Positions 16,922 through 25,218 of a stretch of 64,000 nt of DNA are shown piece by piece. The stretch is from NCBI RefSeq assembly GCF_007994735.1, contig NZ_VOIL01000001.1:682001-746000 (forward strand), given 5' to 3'. The position numbers and the translations under genes are program-made. Origin of the DNA: Nesterenkonia populi (lineage in GTDB: Bacteria; Actinomycetota; Actinomycetes; Actinomycetales; Micrococcaceae). Numbering within the stretch: position 1 is the stretch's first letter; each line of letters starts with the position of its first letter. The notes under the pieces were generated by a model. It made no database searches and had not been told where the DNA came from. It saw only the letters and a program-made list of their open reading frames with translations.

Positions 16922-18381
16922 TATCTGATCTCCTCGGTTAGTTGAGCAGCTAGTGCTCGACGGTTGATCTTTCCGATGCTGGTCATGGGCAAGGTCTGCC
17001 GCACATGGATGGCCTTGGGCCTTTTAGCAGGAGAGAGCTGAGGGCGCAAAAAGTCGAGAAAGTCATTGCCATCACCTGGACCGTCGTGGGTCACAACAGC
17101 TGCCTCAACCCTCTGTCCCCATTCAGCACACGAAACGCCAACTACAGCCGCCATCTGAACCTCCGGGTGGGACTCCAGCAGAGACTCGATCTCTCCTGGA
17201 TGGATGTTCACTCCTCCGCTAATAATGGTGTCATCAGTGCGCCCGTGGAGGTGGAGGTAGCCACTCTCATCCAGCCGCCCAAGATCATTCAGGTGCAGTT
17301 CGGTCAGTAGCTCTCCTGAACGGGCAGTATCCCCTTCCTGACCGCTCGAGATGCACGGGCCGCTAACAACTATCCGACCGATACCCTTTTCATCGGGCTC
17401 ACTGATGCGCACATCTACGCCGAATGCTGGCCTGCCGACACAACCGACTGGAAGGTTCGTGTCGAATGGATGTTTGACCGTAACGGGTCCGCTCTCTACG
17501 GATGCGTAATAGTCGTAGAAGTTATCGCTTAGAATTTCTCGGACGGTCTTTGCTAGCTGCGGATCAATTGGGGCGCCACCAGTCAGCAGGCGCATTTCAT
17601 CGGGTAGCTTCCGGGCTTTTGGATGTCGAACCAGTCGATGGAGCATGGTTGGGACACAGAAGGTTGCAGTTGCACCTGCCACATCCTCGAACCACCTGTC
17701 GACGTCGAATGCGGGGGTGACGCGGAGGCTCCCTCCTGCGTAGAGGTAGCCAAGTCCTAACGATCTGGCACTTCCATGATAAAGAGGTGTTGAGGCCAGA
17801 AAAGTTCCCTGAGATGGAATGCCGAATTCCACCAATTGTGTGACGATGCGAGCGACAGAAGCTTCGTGGGTTATTCGGGAGCCTTTGATCTTACCACTGG
17901 TTCCGCCGCTCGGTGATATGAGGAAAGTGTCACTGGGATTTCCCTTAGTGCGTAGGTCGGGGAACCTTTGCTCAGCACGTTGCAATGATTTCTGAATCAA
18001 GTGGGTGTGAAAGTCAGCTCGCTCCAGTTCGAGAGACTGTGCATCTATCAGAACATGCTGAACATCGAATGCTCGCCGGGCTGCTTTGAGCTCCATCGAC
18101 TTCCACTTGGGGTCGAAGATCACCCCGATTCGTCCTGCAGAAGCCATGGCATACAGAGCTGCAACGTGGAATATATTGTTGCCCGCACTAATGCCGATTC
18201 GTTGTGGTAGTGCGGAGTTCTCGATGAAGTAGGTGAGCTCCTGAACTATCGATGCCAAATCCCTGAAAGTGTGTGTGCCGTTTTCGTCCTGCAAAGCAAT
18301 GTCTTCCGGCCTGACACGGGCATGAAAAGCTAGTGACTCGGCTAATAAGGGTGTTCTCGTGGAGACAGTCGGTTTAGTCAT
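16921..18381 (-). CDS. Acyl-CoA synthetase (AMP-forming, adenylate-forming family)
   Basis: A 486-residue ANL-superfamily ligase expected to activate a carboxylic acid with ATP and CoA. The P-loop is SPSGGTSGKIKGS, the hinge motif is GRTDDTIISGGVNIHPGEIE, and the C-terminal catalytic lysine is in SIGKINRRAL. The A5 motif reads YYASVESG rather than the usual Y-G-x-T-E, which may mark an unusual substrate. I start at the ATG at 18381, which follows GGGAGGAG; it overlaps the end of the GntR gene by eight bases. It is the first enzyme gene of the left catabolic operon. The acid activated is unknown. Confidence 0.85.
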   Translation of the reverse strand: MTKPTVSTRTPLLAESLAFHARVRPEDIALQDENGTHTFRDLASIVQELTYFIENSALPQRIGISAGNNIFHVAALYAMASAGRIGVIFDPKWKSMELKAARRAFDVQHVLIDAQSLELERADFHTHLIQKSLQRAEQRFPDLRTKGNPSDTFLISPSGGTSGKIKGSRITHEASVARIVTQLVEFGIPSQGTFLASTPLYHGSARSLGLGYLYAGGSLRVTPAFDVDRWFEDVAGATATFCVPTMLHRLVRHPKARKLPDEMRLLTGGAPIDPQLAKTVREILSDNFYDYYASVESGPVTVKHPFDTNLPVGCVGRPAFGVDVRISEPDEKGIGRIVVSGPCISSGQEGDTARSGELLTELHLNDLGRLDESGYLHLHGRTDDTIISGGVNIHPGEIESLLESHPEVQMAAVVGVSCAEWGQRVEAAVVTHDGPGDGNDFLDFLRPQLSPAKRPKAIHVRQTLPMTSIGKINRRALAAQLTEEIR

Positions 18382-19114
18382 TTTGGTCTCCTCCCTGGGA
18401 GATCCCATGAAGGTCACGAAGATGCGCCATCATGGCATGTGCTGCACCGTCCTCGTCCCCTGCCTCGACGCACTGGAGGATACGTCCGTGGTCATGGTCG
18501 ATCGTCGACCACCGGTGTGGGCTGCTCTGATCCCTCCAGCTCAAAGTGAGCGCCGCCCAGACCGGAGGAGCGATGATCGACAGCACGCGGTTGCCCGCTA
18601 TTTCAAAAATGGCTTGGTGGAAGTCTTCACTGTTCTCCGTGCGCTCGAGAGTATTGCCAGCATGCTGAACTCGTGCTTCTAGTTGGCGAAGTCGGTCGAT
18701 ATCTTCTGGCGTTCGGTGGCGTGCTGCGTTACGAACCGTCGGAATTTCGAGTAACGCCCTTGCCTCGAATAGTTCGTCGTGATCTATCTCATTACTCCCT
18801 GTGAGTAGACGCAGACTGGTTTGAAGACGTTCCTGGATGCTCAGAACGTCCGGGGCGGTAACGAACGTTCCACCGCCCGCTCCCCGCACGGCGTAGATGA
18901 GGTGATCTGAACTGAGGATGCGCAGCGCTTCGCGGACAGTATTGCGGCTGACGCCGAAGCGACTGCATAGCTTGTCCTCGTTCGGCAACCTATCCCCGGG
19001 CGCAAGGTTGCCGTCGATGATCAAGGCACGCAATTGATTGGCCACCTGCTGGTAGGCAGGATCTATACGTTTCACGGGGAGTGCGTCTTCGCCTCCTTGA
19101 ACGCGGTCACTCAT
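18374..19114 (-). CDS. GntR family transcriptional regulator (FadR/FCD subfamily)
   Basis: A 246-residue regulator with an N-terminal winged helix-turn-helix (about 17-85: YQQVANQLRALIIDG ... SRNTVREALRIL ... GTFV) and an all-helical C-terminal FCD ligand domain (about 95-240). FCD regulators typically bind an organic acid. It is the first gene of the minus-strand operon and diverges from the peptide-type ABC operon. Two matching palindromes in the 213-base divergent region (19178-19192 and 19300-19314) are likely operators, so it probably controls both directions and itself. Confidence 0.88.
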   Translation of the reverse strand: MSDRVQGGEDALPVKRIDPAYQQVANQLRALIIDGNLAPGDRLPNEDKLCSRFGVSRNTVREALRILSSDHLIYAVRGAGGGTFVTAPDVLSIQERLQTSLRLLTGSNEIDHDELFEARALLEIPTVRNAARHRTPEDIDRLRQLEARVQHAGNTLERTENSEDFHQAIFEIAGNRVLSIIAPPVWAALTLSWRDQSSPHRWSTIDHDHGRILQCVEAGDEDGAAHAMMAHLRDLHGISQGGDQND

Positions 19115-19177
19115 GGAATCTCAGCCTTCCTATAGATCAGTAACAGCCATCATACCCAGCCTATCGGTCGCACCGTA

Positions 19178-19192
19178 ATTCATCGGATGAAT
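19178..19192. promoter_or_regulatory. Perfect palindrome, probable GntR operator 1
   Basis: ATTCATCGGATGAAT is a perfect 15-base palindrome with a central G, 64 bases upstream of the GntR start. Its core ATCGGATG recurs at 19300-19314. FCD-type GntR sites are commonly short AT-flanked palindromes of this size. Confidence 0.6.
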
Positions 19193-19299
19193 AGACGGAC
19201 TGTAGTCGCGATCTTTCTGTTCCGCGTGATTTCAGGGTTCTAGAGCCGTAATGCTCTCGTAACACCAGGTCACTACTCTGATCAGAACGCAATAGGCGA

Positions 19300-19314
19300 A
19301 TATATCGGATGTAT
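19300..19314. promoter_or_regulatory. Near-perfect palindrome, probable GntR operator 2
   Basis: ATATATCGGATGTAT keeps six of seven symmetric pairs and the same ATCGGATG core as site 1. It ends three bases before the AGGAGG ribosome site of the first ABC permease gene, a position suited to repression of that operon. Confidence 0.55.
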
Positions 19315-19327
19315 GACAGGAGGCGTT

Positions 19328-20248
19328 GTGATCCGGTTCATCACAGCTCGTGCAGCAAGGGCGGTAGCGACCCTGCTCGTGGTAGTTATTGTTGCCTTCG
19401 TTCTTGCGCGAATGGCTGGAGATCCAGTCTTGCTCATGCTGCCTCCAGAGGCGCCGCCGGACCAGGTAGAGGCCACTCGTGCCTCTTTGGGGCTTGACGA
19501 ACCGATCGTCATCCAGTTTTTCTATTTCCTCGGCGGGGCGATGACTGGAGATTTCGGAGATTCGATAAGACAGGGTGCGCCTGCGCTTGACATCGTTCTT
19601 GAGCGGCTTCCCTACACTCTTGAGTTAGCTATCGGTTCGTTCCTGCTGGGATTCGGCGCTGCAGTTGCTGTAGCGGTCTGGGGTGAGCTTTCTCCTTATC
19701 CTGCAGTACGAAACGCAATGTTGTGGGTCGCCACTGCCCGACAAGCGATCCCTCCGTATCTGTTCGGGATCTTGATGATTCTGGTTTTTTCGATCTGGCT
19801 GGGCATGCTGCCTGCCATCGGCCGGACCTCGTACGCCTCATATGTGCTGCCTATCGTCACTATCGCTACTTTCGAGGTCGCTCTGTACTTACGCCTGATC
19901 AACGGTTCTTTCGCAAAGAGCAGGAACGAAGATTATGTGCGGACAGCGCTAGCCAAGGGCGCTTCCCGTACCCGGGTGGTTCTTACACATCAGCTTCCTA
20001 ATGCCTTGGTGCCGCTGATCACAGTGGCGGGTGTAAATCTAGGCGTGCTGCTCGGTGGACTTGTCGTGCTGGAGACGGTCTTCAACTGGCCCGGACTCGG
20101 ACGACTGATTGTCCAGGGGGTCGAGCAACGTGACTATCCGGTCGTTCAAGCAGGAGTGTTGGTTATCGCCATTATTTTTGTGGTCATTAACTTCGTCGTT
20201 GACATGCTCTATGCAGTGATCGATCCGCGAGTGAGGGTGACAAAGTGA
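19328..20248 (+). CDS. ABC transporter permease, DppB/OppB type
   Basis: A 306-residue inner-membrane permease of the peptide/nickel family: an N-terminal helix, a periplasmic loop (DPVLLMLPPEAPPDQ), then a binding-protein-dependent transport domain with the EAA-like loop RTALAKGASRTRVVLTHQLPNAL. I start at the GTG at 19328, which follows AGGAGG by four bases; the ATG at 19313 overlaps the putative operator and has no ribosome site. It heads the operon DppB-, DppC-, substrate-binding protein, amidohydrolase, fused ATPase. The substrate may be an acid, amide or small peptide; the co-transcribed hydrolase hints at a nitrogen compound. Confidence 0.88.
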   Translation: MIRFITARAARAVATLLVVVIVAFVLARMAGDPVLLMLPPEAPPDQVEATRASLGLDEPIVIQFFYFLGGAMTGDFGDSIRQGAPALDIVLERLPYTLELAIGSFLLGFGAAVAVAVWGELSPYPAVRNAMLWVATARQAIPPYLFGILMILVFSIWLGMLPAIGRTSYASYVLPIVTIATFEVALYLRLINGSFAKSRNEDYVRTALAKGASRTRVVLTHQLPNALVPLITVAGVNLGVLLGGLVVLETVFNWPGLGRLIVQGVEQRDYPVVQAGVLVIAIIFVVINFVVDMLYAVIDPRVRVTK

Positions 20249-21120
20249 GCGAGGTTACGGCAGTAGAAGAGGTTGAAGGTAAACAAAAGAGCCCGCTACG
20301 GGGAAATGTGCTGGGACGGTTCACCCCGACGGGCCTGTTATCGATGTTGTTCCTTGCGGTCGTGCTCATACTTGCTTTCGTTGTGCCCTTGCTCCCGAAC
20401 ACTGATCCGTTCGCACAACAACTTGGAGCCTCACTGGTGGCCCCATTTGTAGATGCCACCCACGTGTTGGGGACAGATCAACTAGGGCGGGACATACTGA
20501 GCCGGGTTGCAGTCGCTACTCGAACCTCATTTTTGATTGGGGTTGGGTCTGTGGCAATTAGTGCTCTCCTAGGGTTGCTTCTGGGGCTTATTTCGGGTTA
20601 TCGAGGCGGGCGACTGGATAACTTCCTCATGGCCACTGCGGATATCACTCTGGCTATTCCGACGATGTTGCTACTGATCGTCGTTGTCGCTGCTCTAGGG
20701 CCTGACATCTGGATGCTTACCATTCTTTTAGGCATCATGAACTGGGTCGTTTTTGGTCGGTTAGTCCGCTCCATGGTGCTTTCTCTTCGTGAGCAGGACT
20801 TCGTGGCGGCAGCAAGATCTGCAGGCGGTTCTGCACCCTGGATAATTCGTAAGCATTTGCTCCGTGCCGTTACACCAGAGCTATTGGTTACAGCCGGTTA
20901 TCAATTAGGAATTGTCATAACTATTGAGTCTTCACTGAGCTATTTGGGACTCGGGGTACCGCCCCCTAATCCCAGTCTTGGGCTGCTAATCGCTGAAGGC
21001 CAAGCGTATTTACAAACATCGCCGCACCTGGTTATTGCGCCGGCAACAGTTGCTTTTCTCTTAATCGCAGGCGCGCAGTTTCTATCGCAGGGGGTTCGTG
21101 CAGGTAACAGGCGGCAGTAA
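20245..21120 (+). CDS. ABC transporter permease, DppC/OppC type
   Basis: A 291-residue second permease of the same importer. It has an N-terminal cytoplasmic tail, a transmembrane helix at about 30-52, the family loop HVLGTDQLGRDILSRV and the EAA loop AARSAGGSAPWIIRKHLLRA. It starts with a GTG that overlaps the stop of the first permease by four bases (GTGA), so the two are translationally coupled and expected to form a heterodimer. Confidence 0.9.
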   Translation: MSEVTAVEEVEGKQKSPLRGNVLGRFTPTGLLSMLFLAVVLILAFVVPLLPNTDPFAQQLGASLVAPFVDATHVLGTDQLGRDILSRVAVATRTSFLIGVGSVAISALLGLLLGLISGYRGGRLDNFLMATADITLAIPTMLLLIVVVAALGPDIWMLTILLGIMNWVVFGRLVRSMVLSLREQDFVAAARSAGGSAPWIIRKHLLRAVTPELLVTAGYQLGIVITIESSLSYLGLGVPPPNPSLGLLIAEGQAYLQTSPHLVIAPATVAFLLIAGAQFLSQGVRAGNRRQ

Positions 21121-21178
21121 ATGTCTGAAAATAACCAAAGAGAAATTAAATCGCAATATTAATATAGAGAGGTTATCC

Positions 21179-22723
21179 ATGAGTGTTCGCTCAAGGGCAG
21201 TAAAAATAGGATCTGCATTTATTCTTTCAGGGGCCTTCGTTGTTACCGGCTGTACTGGTGGGTTTGACGACGATTCAGACGTGAATGATGACAATGGCGA
21301 GGGGGGCGCGGGGGAGGCTGACTCTGGTGACTCCATCAACGTGGCCTTGAACGGTGAACCGTCTACTTTGGATCCTCTTTACGACATCGGTATCCCGGCC
21401 GTTAGTGTTTTCCGCTCTGTGTTCTCGGCGCTAACCGTGATTGACGAAAATGGGGAGGTCGGGCCGGGCCTGGCTGAGAGTTGGGATACTGATGAAACTG
21501 CGGAGACGTGGACATTCGTTCTCCGAGATGATGCTACTTTCCACAACGGTGAACCTGTGACGGCTGAAGACGTAGTCTTCAGCTATGAGCAAGGTCTGGA
21601 GCGTGATGATGCTGCGATTGGCTCCTATGTCTCCTCCATAGGGGCTGTCGAGGCTACGGGGGAGTTCGAGGTCACCTTCACCATGGACGCCCCGTACGCA
21701 GCGTTCGATAGACAAGCCACCCTTATCTCGATCCTTCCTCAGGATGTCTACGAGGAGGATCCGGAGGGGTTCGCGAATGATCCGGTCGGGTCTGGCCCTT
21801 ATGTTGTAGAGAACTGGAACGGGGGCGACGGTCTCAGTCTCAGTCAGTATGGGGACTACCACGGGGACCATGGGCCTTATTCAGAGGTCGAAATCCGATT
21901 CATTACAGATGAATCTACTCGAGCCAACTCTTTGCAGGCGGGTGACCTGGACATTGCGCAACTCGGTGTTGCGAATGTGGACACTTTGCGGGATACAGAA
22001 GGCGTTGAGGTGATGGAGCAGGAAAGCAACAGGGTTTTGTATCTGGGCTTCAATGTCGAGGGGGGGCCGCTTGCGGACCCTCAGGTTCGTGAAGCTATTG
22101 ACCTGGCGCTGGATCGAGGAGCCATCAGTTCTGATCTTTATCAAGGTCTTGCGGAGCCCACGGGACAGATGGTGGCCCCGACTGTGTTCGGTTATAACGA
22201 TGACATCTTGCCCACAGATTATGATGCTGACTCGTCTGCTGAGCTGCTGGAAGATGCTGGCTATGACGGTACGCCCATCGTCCTGAGTTATCCCGCAACA
22301 GAGCTACCTCAGGTCTCCCAGCTTGCACAGACAGTTGGCGGTTACCTAGAAGAGGCAGGGCTGACAATAGAACTTGATCAACAGGAGACTGGCAACTTCA
22401 GGTCGGCATGGTTGAACAATGAACTACCTGGGATCTATATTTGGCAGTTCGCCCCCTCGATTATGGATGCTGACTTACCACTTTCTCTGTTAGCAGCGCC
22501 TGACAGTACTCGATATTTCAATGATGATCAGATCGATGATCTGATGGTTGAACAGATTGCTACAGTAGATGCTGAGGAGCGCGCAGAGCTACTTGGGCAG
22601 ATTTTGCAGGTCATTAACGACGAGTCGTATTACGCGCCCTTGTTTACTGACGTGTACACGTTCGGAGCAAGCGAGGGGACTGACTGGGAACCTCGTCCCG
22701 ATGGACTATTCATTTTTGACTAA
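21179..22723 (+). CDS. ABC transporter substrate-binding lipoprotein (SBP_bac_5 family)
   Basis: A 514-residue extracellular solute-binding protein. The N-terminus is a lipoprotein signal ending in VVTGC, followed by an acidic Asp/Gly-rich linker. The body has family features: NVALNGEPSTLDPLYD, GLAESWDTDETAETWTFVLRDDATFHNGEPVTAEDVVFSYE and ANDPVGSGPYVVENW. This family binds peptides, nickel, opines or small organic compounds. The ATG at 21179 follows AGAGAGG; an upstream in-frame extension lacks a signal peptide. It lies between the permease and hydrolase genes in the operon. Confidence 0.9.
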   Translation: MSVRSRAVKIGSAFILSGAFVVTGCTGGFDDDSDVNDDNGEGGAGEADSGDSINVALNGEPSTLDPLYDIGIPAVSVFRSVFSALTVIDENGEVGPGLAESWDTDETAETWTFVLRDDATFHNGEPVTAEDVVFSYEQGLERDDAAIGSYVSSIGAVEATGEFEVTFTMDAPYAAFDRQATLISILPQDVYEEDPEGFANDPVGSGPYVVENWNGGDGLSLSQYGDYHGDHGPYSEVEIRFITDESTRANSLQAGDLDIAQLGVANVDTLRDTEGVEVMEQESNRVLYLGFNVEGGPLADPQVREAIDLALDRGAISSDLYQGLAEPTGQMVAPTVFGYNDDILPTDYDADSSAELLEDAGYDGTPIVLSYPATELPQVSQLAQTVGGYLEEAGLTIELDQQETGNFRSAWLNNELPGIYIWQFAPSIMDADLPLSLLAAPDSTRYFNDDQIDDLMVEQIATVDAEERAELLGQILQVINDESYYAPLFTDVYTFGASEGTDWEPRPDGLFIFD

Positions 22724-22740
22724 GGTGAATTGGTGATTAT

Positions 22741-23349
22741 ATGAATATGATTCCCTGCGAGGACACGTGCCTGATCGTAGTTGATATGCAAGGAGCTTTC
22801 CTCGATGCAAGCCTGGGCGCTCTTAGTGGGGGACCGTCGGTAGGGCCTCTCCGGAAGGCACTGCCAGGAACGCAGACGCTAGTAGAGCACGCACGCGACG
22901 CAGGTATTCCTGTCATCTTTACACGCTACGTCTACAGTCCCGGGCTTGTAGACTTCGGGGCAATCCGGACAGAGCGGGCGCGGAAGCGGTATGAAGCGCG
23001 CGCCCTGTCTCCTGAAGATCCAGGAGTGGATATAGTCCCCGAGCTTGCTCCGCGTCAGGGTGAGGTAGTCATCGACAAGTCACGTCCTAGTGCCTTCTAT
23101 GGAACGCGTCTCGAACCGGTCCTGACAGGCCTGGGCATACGCAACTTAGTAATTTGCGGCGTTACAACAAATATTTGTGTTGAAAGTACTGCTCGCGATG
23201 CCGGCCAGAGAGATTATGGAACATTCGTCGCCCGGGATGCTGTGGCGGAGTTCACTCAAGACCGTAATGATCACTCCCTTTTTGCCATCGAATGGTTTTT
23301 CGGAAAAGTTCTCTCGGTAAAAGAGATCGTAAATTGCTGGGAGGCGTGA
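22741..23349 (+). CDS. Isochorismatase-fold cysteine amidohydrolase (RutB / biuret hydrolase-like)
   Basis: A 202-residue cysteine hydrolase. The family catalytic triad is in place: Asp15 (LIVVDMQGAF), Lys113 (IDKSRPSAFYGT) and Cys146 (GVTTNICVEST). The TTNICVEST-x-RDA segment is characteristic of RutB (ureidoacrylate amidohydrolase), biuret hydrolase and related amidases that cleave C-N bonds of ureido or amide compounds. Its place inside a peptide-type ABC operon suggests it acts on the imported compound or a product of it. The substrate cannot be decided from sequence. Confidence 0.83.
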   Translation: MNMIPCEDTCLIVVDMQGAFLDASLGALSGGPSVGPLRKALPGTQTLVEHARDAGIPVIFTRYVYSPGLVDFGAIRTERARKRYEARALSPEDPGVDIVPELAPRQGEVVIDKSRPSAFYGTRLEPVLTGLGIRNLVICGVTTNICVESTARDAGQRDYGTFVARDAVAEFTQDRNDHSLFAIEWFFGKVLSVKEIVNCWEA

Positions 23350-23352
23350 CTA

Positions 23353-24975
23353 ATGAATAACCATCATCGGCTTGAAATTCAAGATTTAAGCGTGGACTTT
23401 GAAACAGCTGGAGGGATGATCCCGGGACTCCGAGAGGTCTCCTTCACCATCGGTGCCGGACACAATCTTGCAGTGGTTGGGGAATCCGGCTCTGGTAAAT
23501 CGACAACTGCCTCCTGCGTCAACGGGCTGCTGGCTGCAAATGGTTCCATTACAGCGGGGTCGATCCTCTTCGAGGGTAAAGACCTGTGCACGATGTCCCC
23601 GCGTGAGATGAGATCGATTCGTGGAAGAGAGATCGGCCTCGTCCCGCAGGATCCGATGTCCAATTTGGATCCCCTGCAGCGCGTAGGTCGGCAGATTAAG
23701 GAGGCACTCAAGGTTCATGGCCTACGGGGCAAGGCCCAAGTTGAAGAGCGGGTCGTCGAACTGTTGGATATGGTGGGTATCCCAGAACCTCGTCGACGTG
23801 CCAAGCAATTCCCTCACGAACTTTCTGGCGGAATGCGACAGCGAGTCCTGATCGCCATTGGCATGGCGTGCAGGCCAAAGCTTCTTATCGCAGACGAACC
23901 TACGAGTGCCTTGGATGTCACCGTTCAACGCTCCATCCTGGAGAGGATGGAGGAGCTTGCGGAACAGATGGGGACAGCGCTCTTGATGATCACACATGAC
24001 CTTGAACTCGCTGCTGAGCACAGCGACTACGTGGTCGTGATGAAGAACGGTCGTGTTGTCGAGGAAGGGTCTGCTAAGCATCTTTTACGGTCGCCGAGCC
24101 ATGACTACACGAGAAAGCTCATTCAAGCCTCGCCCAGTCTTGATAGTGAACCTCTCGTTAAAGTACGTGGGGAGGACCAGTCGGAGGACCCGCTCCTCGT
24201 AGTGGACAGCTTAAAGAAAGTCTATCGAACTCGAGGCGGAGGTGGTGGCTTCACTGCGGTGGAGGATTCATCCTTCGTGATCAGAGAGGGTGAAACCATA
24301 GCCATTGTGGGCGAGTCGGGCTCCGGAAAGTCGACGACTGCGAAGATGGTCCTGGGGCTCGAGGTGCCCACCGAGGGTGACGTCCTGCTAAGGGGAACAT
24401 CACTCGCAAAGATGCAGGGTAGATCACTAGTTGACTTCCGCCGCCGAGTGCAACCTGTCTTTCAGAATCCTTATGGCTCGCTCGACCCCTATTTCACTGT
24501 GCGTGACAGTATTAAAGAGCCACTGGATATTCACGAAATCGGAAACCCGGCTCAGCGGCAGGAACGCGTGCGCTGTCTCTTGGACCTGGTTGCGCTTCCT
24601 CCTACCCTTGCAGATCGCCTTCCATCAGAGCTTTCCGGAGGACAACGTCAACGCGTCGCCATAGCCCGAGCCTTAGCGCTCGATCCTGAGCTCGTTGTAC
24701 TTGATGAAGCAGTATCAGCTCTCGATGTAGTGGTGCAGAAACAGGTTCTGGAGCTTTTGGTGAGGCTGCAGGAAGAACTTGGCCTGAGCTATCTATTTAT
24801 TAGTCACGATTTGGCCGTCGTGCGGCTCATCTCCCATCGAGTTCATGTTATGAACCAGGGATATATTATTGAATCTGGTCACCCTAATACTATATTTAGT
24901 GCGCCGAAAGAGGAATATACTCGGAAGCTCGTCAGTGCTGTCCCAGGTGGCAGGGACAGCACTCTCGTTCACTGA
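23353..24975 (+). CDS. Fused ABC transporter ATPase (DppD-DppF type)
   Basis: A 540-residue protein with two complete nucleotide-binding domains. The first has GESGSGKS (43-50) and LSGGMRQR; the second has GESGSGKS at about residue 317 and LSGGQRQR. Walker B motifs are LLIADEPTSALD and LVVLDEAVSALD. The second carries Ala in place of the usual Pro and Thr region, a mild change. It powers the importer encoded just upstream. Fusion of the D and F ATPases into one chain is common in Actinomycetota. It starts after GGGAGGCG, three bases beyond the hydrolase stop. Confidence 0.92.
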   Translation: MNNHHRLEIQDLSVDFETAGGMIPGLREVSFTIGAGHNLAVVGESGSGKSTTASCVNGLLAANGSITAGSILFEGKDLCTMSPREMRSIRGREIGLVPQDPMSNLDPLQRVGRQIKEALKVHGLRGKAQVEERVVELLDMVGIPEPRRRAKQFPHELSGGMRQRVLIAIGMACRPKLLIADEPTSALDVTVQRSILERMEELAEQMGTALLMITHDLELAAEHSDYVVVMKNGRVVEEGSAKHLLRSPSHDYTRKLIQASPSLDSEPLVKVRGEDQSEDPLLVVDSLKKVYRTRGGGGGFTAVEDSSFVIREGETIAIVGESGSGKSTTAKMVLGLEVPTEGDVLLRGTSLAKMQGRSLVDFRRRVQPVFQNPYGSLDPYFTVRDSIKEPLDIHEIGNPAQRQERVRCLLDLVALPPTLADRLPSELSGGQRQRVAIARALALDPELVVLDEAVSALDVVVQKQVLELLVRLQEELGLSYLFISHDLAVVRLISHRVHVMNQGYIIESGHPNTIFSAPKEEYTRKLVSAVPGGRDSTLVH

Positions 24976-25218
24976 CGCCAGTACAGTGGTAGGAAATCCG
25001 CGATTTTTTCCTGATAAGACAGACTGGCCTAGTTGGCACCGGCAGGGAGCAGTTCGTGGTACCTGTCCATGGGCTGGTTCTCCAGCCGATCGGCAAGAAA
25101 GACACTGCGCGGTGCACCAAGGGGGCACTCCGTCAGGTGCGACGATCCCATGGGAGAGCACTACATGCTGCGGCCGGTCGCCCTGTTAAACAGTGGTTCT
25201 CACTCGATCGAGTGAAAA
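24976..25218. other. Convergent intergenic region
   Basis: About 243 bases between the ABC ATPase stop and the IclR stop. No gene with a ribosome site is visible. It contains a T-run near 25007 after the ATPase gene and a perfect palindrome at 25200-25215. Confidence 0.4.
25200..25215. repeat. Perfect 16-base palindrome next to the IclR stop codon
   Basis: TCACTCGATCGAGTGA, four bases from the IclR stop. It could fold as a short hairpin (stem CACTC/GAGTG) and act as a weak terminator, but has no T-run on the IclR strand; a protein-binding site is the alternative. Confidence 0.4.
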
